Shown here piece after piece: positions 33,301 through 41,000 of a stretch of 64,000 nt of DNA. Under the pieces are notes generated by a model. That model did not search any database. It had not been told where the DNA came from and worked only from the letters and a program-made list of their open reading frames with translations. This DNA comes from Ruminiclostridium sufflavum DSM 19573. Lineage in GTDB: Bacteria; Bacillota; Clostridia; Acetivibrionales; DSM-1351. The stretch spans positions 1-64,000 of the forward strand of contig NZ_QKMR01000019.1 in NCBI RefSeq assembly GCF_003208175.1, read 5' to 3'. Position 1 is the first letter of the stretch. Every line of letters begins with the position of its first letter. The translations under genes and the position numbers were made by a program.

Positions 33301-35001
33301 TAAAGGAACATAAATCCCTCCTGACATTTGGGTTGCTATCAGTGCAACCATCAAATCAATACTGCGCTCAAGAAGGATACCTACAAGACTACCTTTCTTT
33401 ACTCCTTTTTGCTGTATATAACCAGCTAGCTTCCTTGCCCTCCTATATAATTCGATATATGTAAGAACTTGATCATTGAATATTACCGCTGTGGCAAAAG
33501 GATTTGATTGTACCTGCTGTGCAAACAAATCTGGAAAAGTCTTATTCCGATCATATTCCTGAAAAGTATTATTCCATTCAGTTATTAGCATTTCCCTTTC
33601 TTTGTTATTTAGAAGTACAATTTGGGAAACTTTGGATTTTGGATTTTCAACTATAGCCGCTAATACCTGCTTATAATGGGACGACATATATTGTATTATA
33701 TCTTTGCTAAACATATCTGGATTGTATTTGAAATGAAGAATGCATTCTTCCTCTGTTTCAATAACCTCAAGCGTTAAATCAAACTCTCCCAGCTGGTGAA
33801 TGTCATGGAGTTGTTCCCTAAACACTTTATCATTTGTCTCTCTAATCCAGTTTTGAAAGTAAAATGCTACCTGAAAAAGTCCAGAATCAACAAAATTATT
33901 AATTTGATTTAGTTCCTTTACAAGCTTGTGATATGGGTACTGACTGTGTTCAAGACCTTCAAGTACTATTTGCTGCACTCGTTCAATAAACGATATTAAG
34001 GAATCCTCAAAATCAATCACGCTTTTTACTACCATCATATTTATAAAACAACCGATTACATCTTCATATTTTTGCTCATAACGACCTGCAACAGGAGTCC
34101 CAATAAATAAATTGTTTTGTCCACTGTAGCGAAATAGTAATACCTTGAAAGCTGCAATCATAATAGAAAACAAAGTTGCATGGTTTGAAGTATTAAGCTC
34201 TTTTAGTGCATTTACAAGTTCTTTATCAAGTTTTATGGTGTAAGAAGTTCCTTCGTATAAGTTCACAAATGGGTGCTTTTTGTCTACTGGTAGCTCTAAA
34301 GCAGGTATTTCTCCTAATAGCTGATTTAACCAATACTCACGATCTTTCACAGCTTGTGCACTTTGAAGATATCTTTTTTCAGCTTCAATAAAACCTGCAT
34401 AGTTTGCGCGTCGAACTCGAAGTTCATGAGTATGCCCTTCTTTCAATGCGTAATAGCATTCCTTTAATTCCTCCATAAATATTCGAGATGATATCCCATC
34501 AAAAACAATATGATGGAAGTTAAACAACAATATCTTCTTTTCTTTTGAAACATCAAATATGCACGCTCGCATTAGTGGACCCTCTTCTAGGTTAAAGGGT
34601 CGCTTTAACTCATGCATAATACTCTCTGTTATATCCTCTTCAGTCAACCCCAATACATTTATCTGGCTGAACTCAAGCATTCCCTGTTCCTTAACAGCTT
34701 GATACGGTTCATTACCATCATGCAGAATAACTGTCCTTAGTGATGCGTGGAAATCAATGAGTTGTTCTAGGGCTTTTTTCAAAATCTCAATATCAATATC
34801 AGAAGAAACCTCAATAGCCCCAGGGGTATTATATGCGTAGCTATCAGGAAACATCTTACATACAGCCCATATACCTTTTTGGCTTTCTGACAATTCTATT
34901 TTTTCTGATTTTTTATTTAAATCCATTAAAACAAGCTTCAATGCCTCGCTTCTTGTAATTTCACCATTATACATTCTTTGGTATATTTCCCTATCTAACA
35001 C
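15400..35001 (-). CDS. PKS-B: trans-AT PKS/NRPS hybrid, C-A(Gly)-PCP plus four KS modules
   Basis: About 6533 residues. I prefer the GTG start at 35001: AGAGGTGA lies 5 bp upstream, and the gene then overlaps the PKS-A end by 11 bp. Approximate domains: C 30-450 (HHIVFDG, 162); A 490-990, code DILQLGLIWK, glycine; PCP 1056; KS 1149-1577; DH about 1800 (HKVNSQCVFP, DCALQ); KR 2284; C-methyltransferase 2600-2860 (EIGSGTGG); ACP 2996; KS 3114-3544 (EAHATGT); DH-like 3730 with the motif proline changed to Leu and the DxxxQ glutamine lost; ACP 4024; KS 4129-4567 (DNACASS); Ser-less ACP-like insert 4607-4684; DH 4880; KR 5355; ACP 5639; KS 5749-6187 with NIGNLE in place of NIGHLE; ACP 6409. There is no AT in any module, so malonyl comes from the separate AT. 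The KRs carry a B-type aspartate (IKD, LND), which fits E double bonds after dehydration. The C-terminus ends in a short acidic helix that may dock onto NRPS-C. Confidence 0.93.
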   Translation of the reverse strand: MLDREIYQRMYNGEITRSEALKLVLMDLNKKSEKIELSESQKGIWAVCKMFPDSYAYNTPGAIEVSSDIDIEILKKALEQLIDFHASLRTVILHDGNEPYQAVKEQGMLEFSQINVLGLTEEDITESIMHELKRPFNLEEGPLMRACIFDVSKEKKILLFNFHHIVFDGISSRIFMEELKECYYALKEGHTHELRVRRANYAGFIEAEKRYLQSAQAVKDREYWLNQLLGEIPALELPVDKKHPFVNLYEGTSYTIKLDKELVNALKELNTSNHATLFSIMIAAFKVLLFRYSGQNNLFIGTPVAGRYEQKYEDVIGCFINMMVVKSVIDFEDSLISFIERVQQIVLEGLEHSQYPYHKLVKELNQINNFVDSGLFQVAFYFQNWIRETNDKVFREQLHDIHQLGEFDLTLEVIETEEECILHFKYNPDMFSKDIIQYMSSHYKQVLAAIVENPKSKVSQIVLLNNKEREMLITEWNNTFQEYDRNKTFPDLFAQQVQSNPFATAVIFNDQVLTYIELYRRARKLAGYIQQKGVKKGSLVGILLERSIDLMVALIATQMSGGIYVPLDPIYPADRLSHMFEEGQMKFVLSTSSLEDHLPVFEFTTINLDKEAEHIDRSMSDEKAESMEPLCQLGPKDLVYTIFTSGSTGKPKGIMVYHGGLVNFLCSMAKKPGCTSQDYILALTTICFDIAALELYLPLITGAKVEILPDEIAKDGIMLLEHFEASEVTIMQATPATWQMLIAAGWKKKKNFKILCGGEALPSELAEKLISLSEEVWNLYGPTETTIWSSTDKVEKGKKISLGLPIANTQFYILDTYLNPVPIGVAGELYIGGDGVAKGYINREEETERKFIKNPFIEDNNSRIFKTGDLARYRTDGTVEYMGRADFQVKIRGFRVELGEIETALNRVNGISEAVVVLRQDGDNSKSLVAFVIADDIKAIPIVDSINKVMENELPDYMIPSNYFFLKAYPLTLNSKISRKELSEQELSILLNEYGAIEEKEESQQRPIIRKEPQATRSTSLINNYVERFIINEMANIKNISTETIKSSVNMGEYGFDSISFTSLSLKINKHYGVKTNPTLFYTYPTVDRFAEFLTANYLKEINSKEAVMEEVEVKHRIDENIASETTKKPDALNNKSNTGFNGDIAIVGMSGMLPSSDDLQSFWNNILEEKDLVTVIPPDRWDWKEYYDELNEGANKSNSKWGGFIKDIDKFDAAFFGISPREAELMDPQQRIMLQVVWAAIEDAGYKPSDLSGTDTGVFVGATGTDYSEFVLRESEVDAHTVSGIVNAVIPNRVSYFFNFKGPSELIDTACSSTLVGVSRAVASIRSGECGCAIVGGVNLIISPFAHIALSKISMLSKDGKCKAFDKDGNGYVRGEGCAAIILKPLDKAIEDKDHIYAVIKGVAVNHGGRTNSLTAPNPNAQKDLIKKAIIDSGIDPYTIGYIEAHGTGTALGDPIEINGLKSAFSEIYEELNCVPREDAYCGIGSVKTNIGHLEAMAGLAGLLKVALSLYHHKILASIHCRELNPFINVENSPFYIARETQEWKPLKDKTGKEAPLHGGVSSFGMGGTNAHIVLEEYKESEKRQGKNSNPVAIVFSARDINSLKNNVEKFVKYLKKAQTGDNPLNLNKIAFTLQIGREAMKERLALVVNTVDELLERLELYLNGTGQIINMFTSTGKNIKEALELVLDGDELEEFVERKVEKGDILKVASLWTNGADINWNILYKGNIPGRMSLPGYQFKKDRHWVPMRQKYPKYGKSSDWMPLIDKIIPEKSLGQGLVFQKTLRNSELIVKDHKVNSQCVFPGTGHIETVVEAISLLTKGNSYTLRNITWLQPLVVEDGECIDINLSLKEEGKGFKYEIESVHQDGNILHSKGDVYCDMDKQCNEEYLYFDDIKLRCSEEIKKDTFYKSLADNAGIEYGLYFQGVQELWSNEKEVLGHFILPEGFESELNDYCAHPVIMDCALQLMGCLLGRNTDKGKAKIPFMVEEVNILEPLRSREYYAYVVNESSNIHNIAIVSKDGKVCVKFYHVTSRELKTQFDRHIYCQQWVEYTAESTTKEPHIKTENALVLYNDEAEYLKEKIINTMDKSNVTQAQLYFETSRTDGEWKIGFNDIQGYINFILENNIKRIYFLGAISRKQADGILELERKQKYGVYALFYLVKALSQIGSNVQLVVVTNNIFEVLPSDSIISANSGVSGFVKAAALEFQNIEFSLVDIEYNESISSNKVERQAHLLTKMVKGTPEVALRNETFYTRKIRGLYLPYNTKKSFRTNGVYVIVGAGGIGLELGLYLAKKYKARIALIGRSNLNEIKKSKIDSIKEYGGEAIYIQADVTDFDSMKKAVTEIEDTYGVIHGIFNCVMVLNDKRIENMTEDVMREVCAPKVKGSVILYDVVKDKKLDFLVNFSSTNAFIGNVGQSNYNCACSFQDAFALSLKERAGFPIKIINWSFWGNVGVVASKEYRSLLNQKGLLSIEPFEGMAVLEAALSSPISQVVMFKATDKLLSELGFDFHNKIEIYSQTVPSVIENIELKDEPAEEKKYSIKYMLEGFSALEEFAVCLLLKYFQLNIYFTKKCEKYSKRELITTLGIIPSYERLFDALIYILEKSGLLLINEDKIESTELVEDYRILDNIEKIEEKKRLLDEKFSTLSSYTRLLWTCVSRFADVLTGRIEYTEVMFPEGSKDLVQSIYKGNLIIDYYNELVAEFVRNYIEERLDKCKTDHINILEIGSGTGGTSEFVLEKVKCFGKNITYYYTDISASFTSYGKAKYGSLEFVDFKVLDIEKLPEMQDFQSNSIDIVFATNVLHATSLIQNTLGNIKRLLKANGVIVINEIVRFQNFSTLTFGLTGGWWNSKDTYRITGSPLLNVASWKNVLGICGYYNIAVAGLKNENKEYDQCIITAVSNGITVKKADKGSVVAAPHTDKPVMVAKEEIKHQKIERRVVEDNMIMKRHELNHTELIEETIKYLKDKLAKVLKIESNNIGNDVVFQEIGVDSLITVEFNKELVKDFGKVPATLLFEYTTLAALAGYFCTEQEEKLKELFRINAKPVDKPVEAKKDLNWLFKTTTSELRNDIHQENRDNQDNQDNQENHENHENLRGEKAHTTTASKDIAIIGLSGKYPLAETLEEYWENLKQGRNCITEIPRDRWDWEKYYDPSNSEQGKGYSKWGGFISDIDKFDAEFFDISDEHAVEMDPQERIFLENTWTLLEDAGYPGKTLANKGEKVGLFVGIMYGGYGQIATKAWENGIRTNAQSAYWIIPNRVSYYFNFTGPSIAIDTACSSSLTAIHYACKSIERGECSVAVAGGINLILNPRQHVRLSNLNSLTRDGRNKCFSENADGFAEGEGVGAILLKPLEDAIRDNDYIYGVIKGSAINSGGESNGFTAPSLTAQMNVSEDALKDAGINPETVSYIEAHATGTVLGDPVEINALSKVFSKYTAKKQFCTVGTVKANIGHLEAASGMSAITKVLLQMKYGKIVPSINIDKLNPYIELENTPFYIQEELGDWKQNTYFESGQEKTLPRRAGISSFGAGGSNAHIIVEEYKRNLVTSYLEKTKYLIILSAKKQESLYANAKALLLYIQNNMKTGQEKLLLSQIEYTLQIGRMEMKERLALVVTSLDDLKDKLKAVCNGEVNIANVYKGSALKCEKSGLSSYENSINDIAMHWVSGTSFNWELFYQNEVEPCRIPLPTYCFNRQRYWLDDEESLIKENLYSASFQYDEPYLRDHVSFGKRVLLGVTYCSIAYEALKCVGDLAPVVHFHNFQFVEAVELNVGENVEVTAELVSEDERLFINTRIKKSFSKNFETAARSEVIRNTGIAPYMVTIPSFKDMNVIKTEELYNKKSGVYGESLFTIKEAFALGNEAWGELALTREMINSSHSYSVHPALLDGAVLCRLALSKSTEPDLLIPLMVKEMYIYSELPVQCYCHLTEVKVNSEIWEGDIEIIDKLGKVLIVMKGFVCKKVWIDEEHQPLKTENAHLSQYSESNNKIVHVVEQYLISKIASMLKTDSYAIDKGSNFMSMGVDSVRLINLTKELQKDLGVELYPTLFFEYQNIRDLAEYLAEEYPNKFSKTDEGSVNHNIAAEVSVNYNIAAQRNFSSPVKEPKDSSKEDSDLRQPQGKDYKDDSIAIIGFSGIMPQADDLDDFWKKIIGEECLITTIPEDRWDWRKYYKESPDDTSKTNVIWGGFMKEVDKFDATFFGISPREANLMDPQQRLVLELAWKAIEDAGYNPKELSGSKTGVFIGVAGHDYHDIVSDGAVDSKAQSLTGNAHNIITGRISYILNLHGPSEPLDNACASSLVSINRAVQCLRNGDCDMALAGGVNVIASPSLYISFDNVGILSQDGKCKVFDKDANGTVRGEGAGLLLLKPLNRAIEDNDHIYAVIKASAVNHGGHGNSLTAPNPKQQAEVIFNAYEKSEIDPSTITYIESHGTGTTLGDPVEINGLKSAFKKLYSKRGKSGFTTKGCGIGALKSNIGHLETAAGIAGVIKVLLCMKHGVLPGIVNLKELNPYIQLEDSPFYIVEKTQLWQRLKDANGDEIPYRAGISAFGFSGVNAHVVLEEYRPPAKAQENKENLIILSAQNEDRLVAYAESLSAFLKRTRTLEKNCGTMEPKIIRDVIAVIAQISDIDEKDIDDETSLLECGFDVAKLSMLVNELNKCYNLELSLPSISIENCPKDITQILGSSNSITNYYSYSLDNSSGSEVEKQDISLSQVAYTLQKGREVMDERIAFVVSNIEELIEKLDKFISGERNIDKVFTGRNQEERGKLDLILEGDLGKEIISKIVARHELEKLAQLWVAGVKISNWDVLYQEKQYKIPLPTYPFARQHYWVERVESTNSVALGKGVSQLTPLLDSNESTLEKQSYKKTLTQEEFYLKDHMVNGSIILPGVIYLEMARMAGELAFPKKEVIGLNNIVWAKPLQLHGNKQDAFIDIYSKEDEIAYEINSGDETVYSQGALVYGSFGEITGEKIDIEAVKQRCRNHMQHKEFYELFRQSGFNYGSSFMPIEEIYHNEHEALSRIKLPYSVLPTADSFMLHPSLLEGGLQTAGYIINRDAGATSPYIPFAIEKIDLYEKLPECCYGYAVQSQEFSDNETMKIMDVFLVDDQGRVLVKIKKYIARPVEKKDKEETVYFGKVWKQIKEKSNRVKGSVVLFDKDKRVFNYLIEKGMDKVYLVKSGTGFKNIQDNIFEMDPTNENNYIELFRFLKDKGIEYENIVNLWSQEDFTYDEVSLKVQMEHCLYPLFYISRALLKEKQKNTIRLLYIHEINKPLCEGISGFNKSINLENNKLIFRSIGIEGKEEDIASIILSELFEENIEPEVRYRGAIREVKALEVLKPEVNGEVLFKVNGVYIITGGLGGVGFTIAQNLASKYRAKLVLVGRSEITEDSRLKELEATNTDFIYLRGDVSNRTDVEKIVDGAKARFGCVNGIIHCAGLIKDSLVINKSINDLNEVIAPKVYGTINLDWLTRDEKLDFIALFSSISGEIGNLGQSDYAYANSFMDNFASYRENLRKQGERHGKTVSINWSLWQDGGIAVDDLTKKLMESTLYIKPLENSRGFNILEKCLSRNMEQIMVLHGNRRKINTLFAKNIQEDSVILNIDENDLLKKLIDDLSKSVSKISRIKEREISFTEELDKYGFDSITLTEFTNELNFKFSLNITPAVFYEISELTINNLGKHLLKRNKNDIAEHYNSSTNNNETIVDEEDEETEVAFSGMNIKNRFKSLSCSDKEITDIRHTVDDDNYEPIAIIGIGGVMPQSENLDEFWKHIVGGDDLITEVPPERWDWRDFYGDPNKEDGKSTCKCGGFMKEVDKFDALFFNLSPQEAKILDPQQRMFLETTWKTIEDSGYKPSEISGTNTGVFIGVTNNEYAEILRNENVKIDGHSITSNAHFLIANRISYFYNLHGPSETIDTACSSAAVAIHRAVTSLHTGECELAIAGGVNMLLSPRSNISFDKAGMLSKDGRCKTFDKSADGFVRGEGIGALLLKPLKKAEEDNDPIYAVIRGSAVKHGGRSKSFVSPNPNGQIEVVKAAINKSGINPLDISYIETHGTGSAIGDNVEVEGLKGAFRELLKSDGEEYAKSHSCGLGSVKTNIGNLEAASGIASILKVVLAMKYKTLPPSIHCKEVNPFLKLEDSPFYITREKKHWDRITDKDGKILPRYAGVNVFGAGGVNVHIILEEYERTMVADNNKEPVVVVFSAKNKTSLFEIVEQTAEYIKLNTDINLRDIAYTLQLTREEMDERVAMVVYDVQDLINKCVGFVTDNISSYSDIYIGKIKNKNRDLIEDDNEDSKLIDTALENKKYNDLASLWVSGAKINWKKLYMSEKRFRISLPTYCFNKQIHWAANQKTDIKPVVEEDKDTISKVSIAEASGEDTIKRYLLQKISLLLGIEPESIQLDGELAEMGFDSINTIKLKSDLENEFDAEVPMALLAQSKSIDSLAENIFIKPELLNIKNAIISKMQESNLESSIGYETDTSCVEVKDSEDFCRFKEDINWTRRYRSTNDFINSEHDLSNISGSELDNIFRMLQKE
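22721..22780. repeat. 30-bp tandem duplication in a PKS-B linker
   Basis: Two 30-bp units (22721-22750 and 22751-22780) differ at two bases. They encode the repeated VNxNIAAE/Q segment between an ACP and the following KS. It is a recent in-frame linker duplication. Confidence 0.85.
25709..25774. repeat. 9-bp minisatellite in a PKS-B linker
   Basis: Seven or so copies of a 9-bp unit (ATTCTCATG to ATTATCTTG) encode a run of Asn-Gln/His-Asp/Glu triplets at residues about 3076-3098, between ACP and KS. It is an unstructured, length-variable linker. Confidence 0.85.
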
Positions 35002-38000
35002 TACCTTCACCTCTCTCAACAAAATTCAAATTAATTTCCTTTAAGTCTGCCGCCTCATCAGGAGTAAGTTTTCCTTCCTCAAGACACGAAAGAATAAAGT
35101 TTTCCAGATAGTATTTAGCGTCCTCTGTACCGTTTTTAATGTCAGTGCTATAATTGGCACTTCTGTCATAAGGCTCATTCTGTTTTTTACCCTCAAATTT
35201 CATAATAAAAGAATTGAGCTTATTAATCGAATAATGTTCAAATAAGTTTTGTAGTGTAATGCGTATTCCATACTTTTCACTTAAATTGTTAACCATATTC
35301 GATGCAGTCAAGGAATCCATCCCATATTTGTCAAATGTCACATCATATTTTATCCTATCATCTGGCACCTTTAGAATCGTCGATACCAAATGTCTCAGTT
35401 CATTTAAAACCGAATTTTTATCGTTGCCACTCTTTATTTGTATTTCCTCATAATCTTTACCATCATCTAACCAGTAACTCTCCTTCTCAAATGGATACAG
35501 CGGAAGTGATACAAGTTTGCAGTCTTTTCCTCTATATAAATCACTCAAGTTTAAATCATAGCCTTTTATCCAAAGTCTAGCTATATAGTCAAACTGAGTA
35601 TTATCAATAACCTGATCATAAAGGCCTTCTGTTTCAACACTTCCTGAATATACCCCCAATTCTTCATCTTTTCGTATTAAATAGTTTTCAAGTGCTACCA
35701 AACACTCCTGTCTACTGTTTTTTACAATAGCGAGTCTCTCTTCCATAGCTTCACGACGTGACAACGTATACGCAATATCATATAGTGAAATTTCATTCAT
35801 GTTTTCAAGATATTCTTTTATATTTTGTGCAACCACATGGAGTCTCTCTTGGGTGCGTGCAGACATCATTAGTATCACACAGCCATCGGGGTTAGTCACA
35901 TTAGGTTTATTGCTTTTTATGTATTCTTCAACGATAATGGCTACGTTAGTTCCTCCAGCTCCTATAGAGTTAATAGCTGCTCTTAGTGGTATTTCATCCT
36001 TATTATTTGGTTTTTTCCACTCGGATACATTTCTTTGAATCTGGAACGGACTATGATCCAAATCTATCCTTGTGTTAATTACTTCTGCGTTAATAGAAGG
36101 AACTAAAGTTTTATTTTGTAACTGTAATATGACTTTGGCCAGTTGTGACATTCCAGAAGCTGCTTCCAAGTGTCCGATATTAGACTTTACTGAACCAATC
36201 TTACATATTTGTTTCTTACTGGTTAACTTAGCGTATGCTTGCTTTAAAGCCTCAATCTCTGTTGCATCCCCAAGTGCCAGACCGTTTGAAGCAGTTTCAT
36301 AATATCCGATTGTTTCACAATCAATGTTTGCTCTACTAATCAACTCTAAAACTAAATCTCTCTGTGCTTCAACAGAAGGTACCTTAAATGCATTAGTTCT
36401 TCCGCTATGATTCATTACACTAGCCTTCAGCACACAGTTTATTCTGTCGTTATCTTTTTCAGCCTCATCAAGAGCTTTAAGTATAACAACTCCCACACCT
36501 TCACCTGGTACATATCCATCGCTATTGCTTAAACTAAGGCTTTTAGCACTACTTCCTAAAAGCTTTGCACGAGACAAACCAAGGTACTTATATGGGTGTA
36601 AGCTCAAATTCACGCCTCCCACAATTGCTATTGAGCATTCTCCATTTTTTAAGCTATTCATTGCTAAATGTAATGCACTCAATGACGAGGAGCACGCTGT
36701 ATCAACAGCTATACTTGGACCATGTATTCCCAAGAAGTACGATACCCTGTTCGCGATTGACCAGTAGGAATTCCCAGATAATATAGCTCCTTGTGCCCTG
36801 TCCTCTGCAACCCAAGGATACTGCTGATACATGGAACCGATAAATACACCTATATTGTGTCCTTCTTGCTGTAACTCATGCAATCTTTTCGTTGAATAGC
36901 CAGCCTCTTCCAAAGCTTGCCATGTAGTTTCCAGCATAATTCTCTCCTGCGGATCAATATTCTCTGCTTCACTAGGAGAAATATTAAAGAATAGTGGGTC
37001 AAATTTATCTACATCCTGAATAAAGCCTCCCCACTTACTGCACATCTTTCCCTCTTTCTCCTTATCACTGTCATAGAACAGAGAGTAATCCCATCTCTCA
37101 GGCGGAATTTCAGTTATACAATTTCTACCTTCAACTAGGTTATTCCAAAATTCATTTAAGTCTTTCGCCATCGGATACCTGCCGCTAATTCCTATTACAG
37201 CAATATCTTTTGCAGAAACCTTGGCAGGTACTTGGCTTGATAAATTTTTCACTTCCCTGCTTATTGTTCTTTTTACCACTTTTGACGCCATGCTATAATG
37301 TGGAGTATCTGGCTCTTTTGTTACACCAAGAGCTTTTATCATTTCCTGTTTATAATTTGTAATCAAATACATGCTTAAATCTTTTATATTTTGGTATTCA
37401 ATAAAAGCAGACTGTGCCTTCATGCCTACTAATTTTGCTAACTCATTTCCCATTGCAATCAGCATTACAGAATCGGCACCGTAATGTTCAAAACTATCTT
37501 TCTCTCTAATTCTTATGACAGGTACCTTTGTTATCTTACATACAATATCTTTTAAATAATCTATAATCTTTTGAGCTAAAGCATCCTGCCCATTGCCACT
37601 GTCTATCTCTATCTCAGTTTCAACAATTTCCGAATCAACTTCTGAAGGCATGACTAACTGTCTTATTTTTTCTATGTTTCCTTCTGCAACCGAAATCCTC
37701 GACAAGCCACTTTTTAATATATTGTCAAAGGTTATTAACCCATGTTTGGTACTGAGTGTGCTAAAGCCAGTGTTTTCCTCCATCATTTGCTTTATTTCTG
37801 CGATCACTCCCATACCGCCCTCTTCCCAAAGAGGCCAGTTTATTGAAAATGTTGGTCCATATCTTCTTTCATCCTTCACCATATCATTTCTCATGTCCAC
37901 ATACATATCCATAAACCTATTTGCAAAAGCATAATCGGCTTGTCCTCTGCTGCCCAGTACTGCAGCAATGGAAGAGAATACAACAAAGAACTTCAGGTGC

Positions 38001-41000
38001 TCGTCCTTGGTTATCTCGTCAAGGTATACAAGACCATCCAGCTTAGGAGCCAGAACTTGATCCATATCCCTGACATTTTTGTTTACTACTAAGGAATCCC
38101 TTATTACCCCTGCACTGTGGACAATGCCATCTATTTTTCCATACTTTGCTTTCACTCTTTTATAAAGCATCTCGACTTCATCATGGTTAGTAATATCAGT
38201 CTTTATATACTCTACGCTTTCAGGTTTTACCAATCCTTTAATCTCTTGCTTTTGAATCTCAGACCTTCCGACCAGTATAATTGAACACTTACCTTTTTCT
38301 GCAAGATAATTAGCAAAAATAAGTCCCAATCCTCCTGCTCCGCCAGTTATTATATAAACACCGTCAGATATTTCTTCATCTTTTAGCTGAACAACCTCTA
38401 ATACTGTCTCTTCAAATTTTCTTTTCATTCTCTTTCCTGAAATATAAGCAATTTCCTCAACTGCTTCATCTATTGCAAATAGTTCGTTGATTAAAACACT
38501 ATAGTCCATGTTTTCAAGTAATAGAGTTTTATATTCATATGTCTGACTTTCTAAGAAAGCACTCTTTAAAAATGCATTAGCTGCCGCACTTATAATACCT
38601 CTCTCTACACCAGCAAATGAAAGAAGTACCTTTACTCTATTCTTGAGTTTTCTCGCCTGAAGTGCCTGTACAAGGTACAATAATCTATGTGATGTTTCCT
38701 TATAAAGGTTTGTACTTGGCAAGTTGGTGTCAAGTCCGAAGCTGTTCCAGAAGTATACAACATATGACAAGTTTATTCCATTTTGATCTATTGAAGTCAA
38801 CAGTCTAATATAATCTTCTTTATTATCAGGATTTATTTTATAATATGTATCTGTCTTGCTAAAACTCTTATCACATTTTACTCTGATAATGTAACAATCC
38901 CTATGATTTTTGCTTACATATTCACTTAATCCTAAGAAGGTTTCTTCATCATTATCAAAGGCAAGAATATAACCACTGATATTTTGAGCCTTGACCGACA
39001 GTTCTTCATTACTCAAGTAATCATTGAAATATAGCATGTCATTTCCTGAATGAATTTCTTTTTGATTGAACTCTCTTAATGCAAATCCATTTATTGTTAA
39101 AATTACTTTTCCTGCCATATCAGTTACTGAGAGATTATATTTTCCATCTTTGAGTACTGAATGTACGAAACAGTTTTCCGGTAGAAAATCCTTTATATGT
39201 ATTTCATCTATACTAAAAGGGATCTTCGTTTTATTGCTTGAAAGTTGCAAACCAAGAACTGATTGTAACACTCCATCTAAAAGTATAGGATGAAGTACTA
39301 ATTTACGGTCTACTGTATCATCATTATTAAGCCTTATATAAGAAAGCGACTCATTTGGGTTATACCAAAGTTCTTGAACGGTTTTATACCCATCACCATA
39401 GGATATACCTTTTTTGCTAAAACATTCATAGAATTTCTGTTTACCCATATAATCAGTACAACGACTTTTTATTTTTTCAATATTCAGCGATTCATCTATA
39501 GTATCTTGGTTTTCATACTCCAACAGTCCCTTTGCATGTACTATCGCCCCACTTTGTTCAGTAACCACTTCGAACTCAACAGCAGCTTCCTGCTGATAAA
39601 GGCTGATTTTTGCCTCCTTGCTTCCATCTATTAATTCAATTGGATTAAGCCAGATTAAATTCTTTATCTTACGAACTCTCTCACCTCTATTTGAGAATAC
39701 TCCTGCTGCCCGTGCCATCTCTATAACTAATGCACCTGGCACTATGATCCTGTTATCTATCACATGATCTTTTATACAAAATTCATCTTGACTGAATAAT
39801 TTCTGGTAACATTGCTCGTAAAGAGTGGAAGTATTGCTATCCAACAAAGGATGCAGTGACTGAGTTTTTTCTTTTTTAAGGCATTCCTCGGTTATCCAAT
39901 AGCTTTCCTTACTAAATGGGTACGTTGGCAATGAAACAATAGAAAATGCATTACTGTCATAAAGCATTTCCCAGTCTATATCCAGACCAGTTACCCAAAG
40001 CTTTGCTATATTTCTAAATTTACCTCTCATAAACCAATTCTTTAAAAGATTATCAGTTTCCACATTTTCTTCAAAGTATTCAAATATATTGTTCTGGCTA
40101 TTATAATTGCTCCCAGTAAAAGTATCCTCAGATTCAATATTATTTATATAACAATTTAGTTTATTTATTAGCTCTTCAATATCTCCTGCAATAATTGCAA
40201 GTCTTTCTTCCATTGGCTCACGACCAGTCTGAAGCGTGTAAGCAATATCAGCGAGAGATAAATCTTCTGCTTCAATTCTAGGAACTAATTTTACTTCACC
40301 TATTGATTTGATTTGGTTTGCTTTATTTTTTAATACTATTTGGTACAAATTTTTAATAGTCAAATCATAGGTAATCTGTTGCATACTCACCATAGTTCCG
40401 AACTTTTCATTTAAATGAGAGAGAAAACACATAAAATCATTGGCATTAATAAGGTAGCTACTTATAGAATCATCCTTTTCTATACTCTCTCTTTCTATTT
40501 GTATAAATGAAGAAAAAGCACTTAAGAAATCCTCTTCAGACAGCTCATCTATTTCTTCATTATTATTTGTACAAGCAGACGTAAATAGCTTCCTTTTTTC
40601 CAAGAATTCTTTAAGTTTATATGCATATGCCTTTAAGGTATCTTCACTTTTTGCTGATAAAACGATTATATTATTTCCTATTGATTTATTAGAAGATAAA
40701 GGCTTATCGTATTCCTCAATTATTACAGACGCATTTGACCCTCCTGCTCCAAAAGAGCTAATTTCTGCACGTCTCAAGTAAGTTTTTTCAACACCATCCT
40801 CTAATAGTACAGGCTTCTTCCATTCTTCCAGCTTATTTTGTACGTATACTGGTGAATTTCCAAAATCTATATGAGGGTTTAATTTGTCAGAGTGTATTGA
40901 AGGAACAAGCAACTTGTACCGCATCTGTAGTAGCACCTTGGTTAAAGATGCAATCCCAGCTACAGATTCAAGGTGACCAATATTTGACTTTAATGATCCA

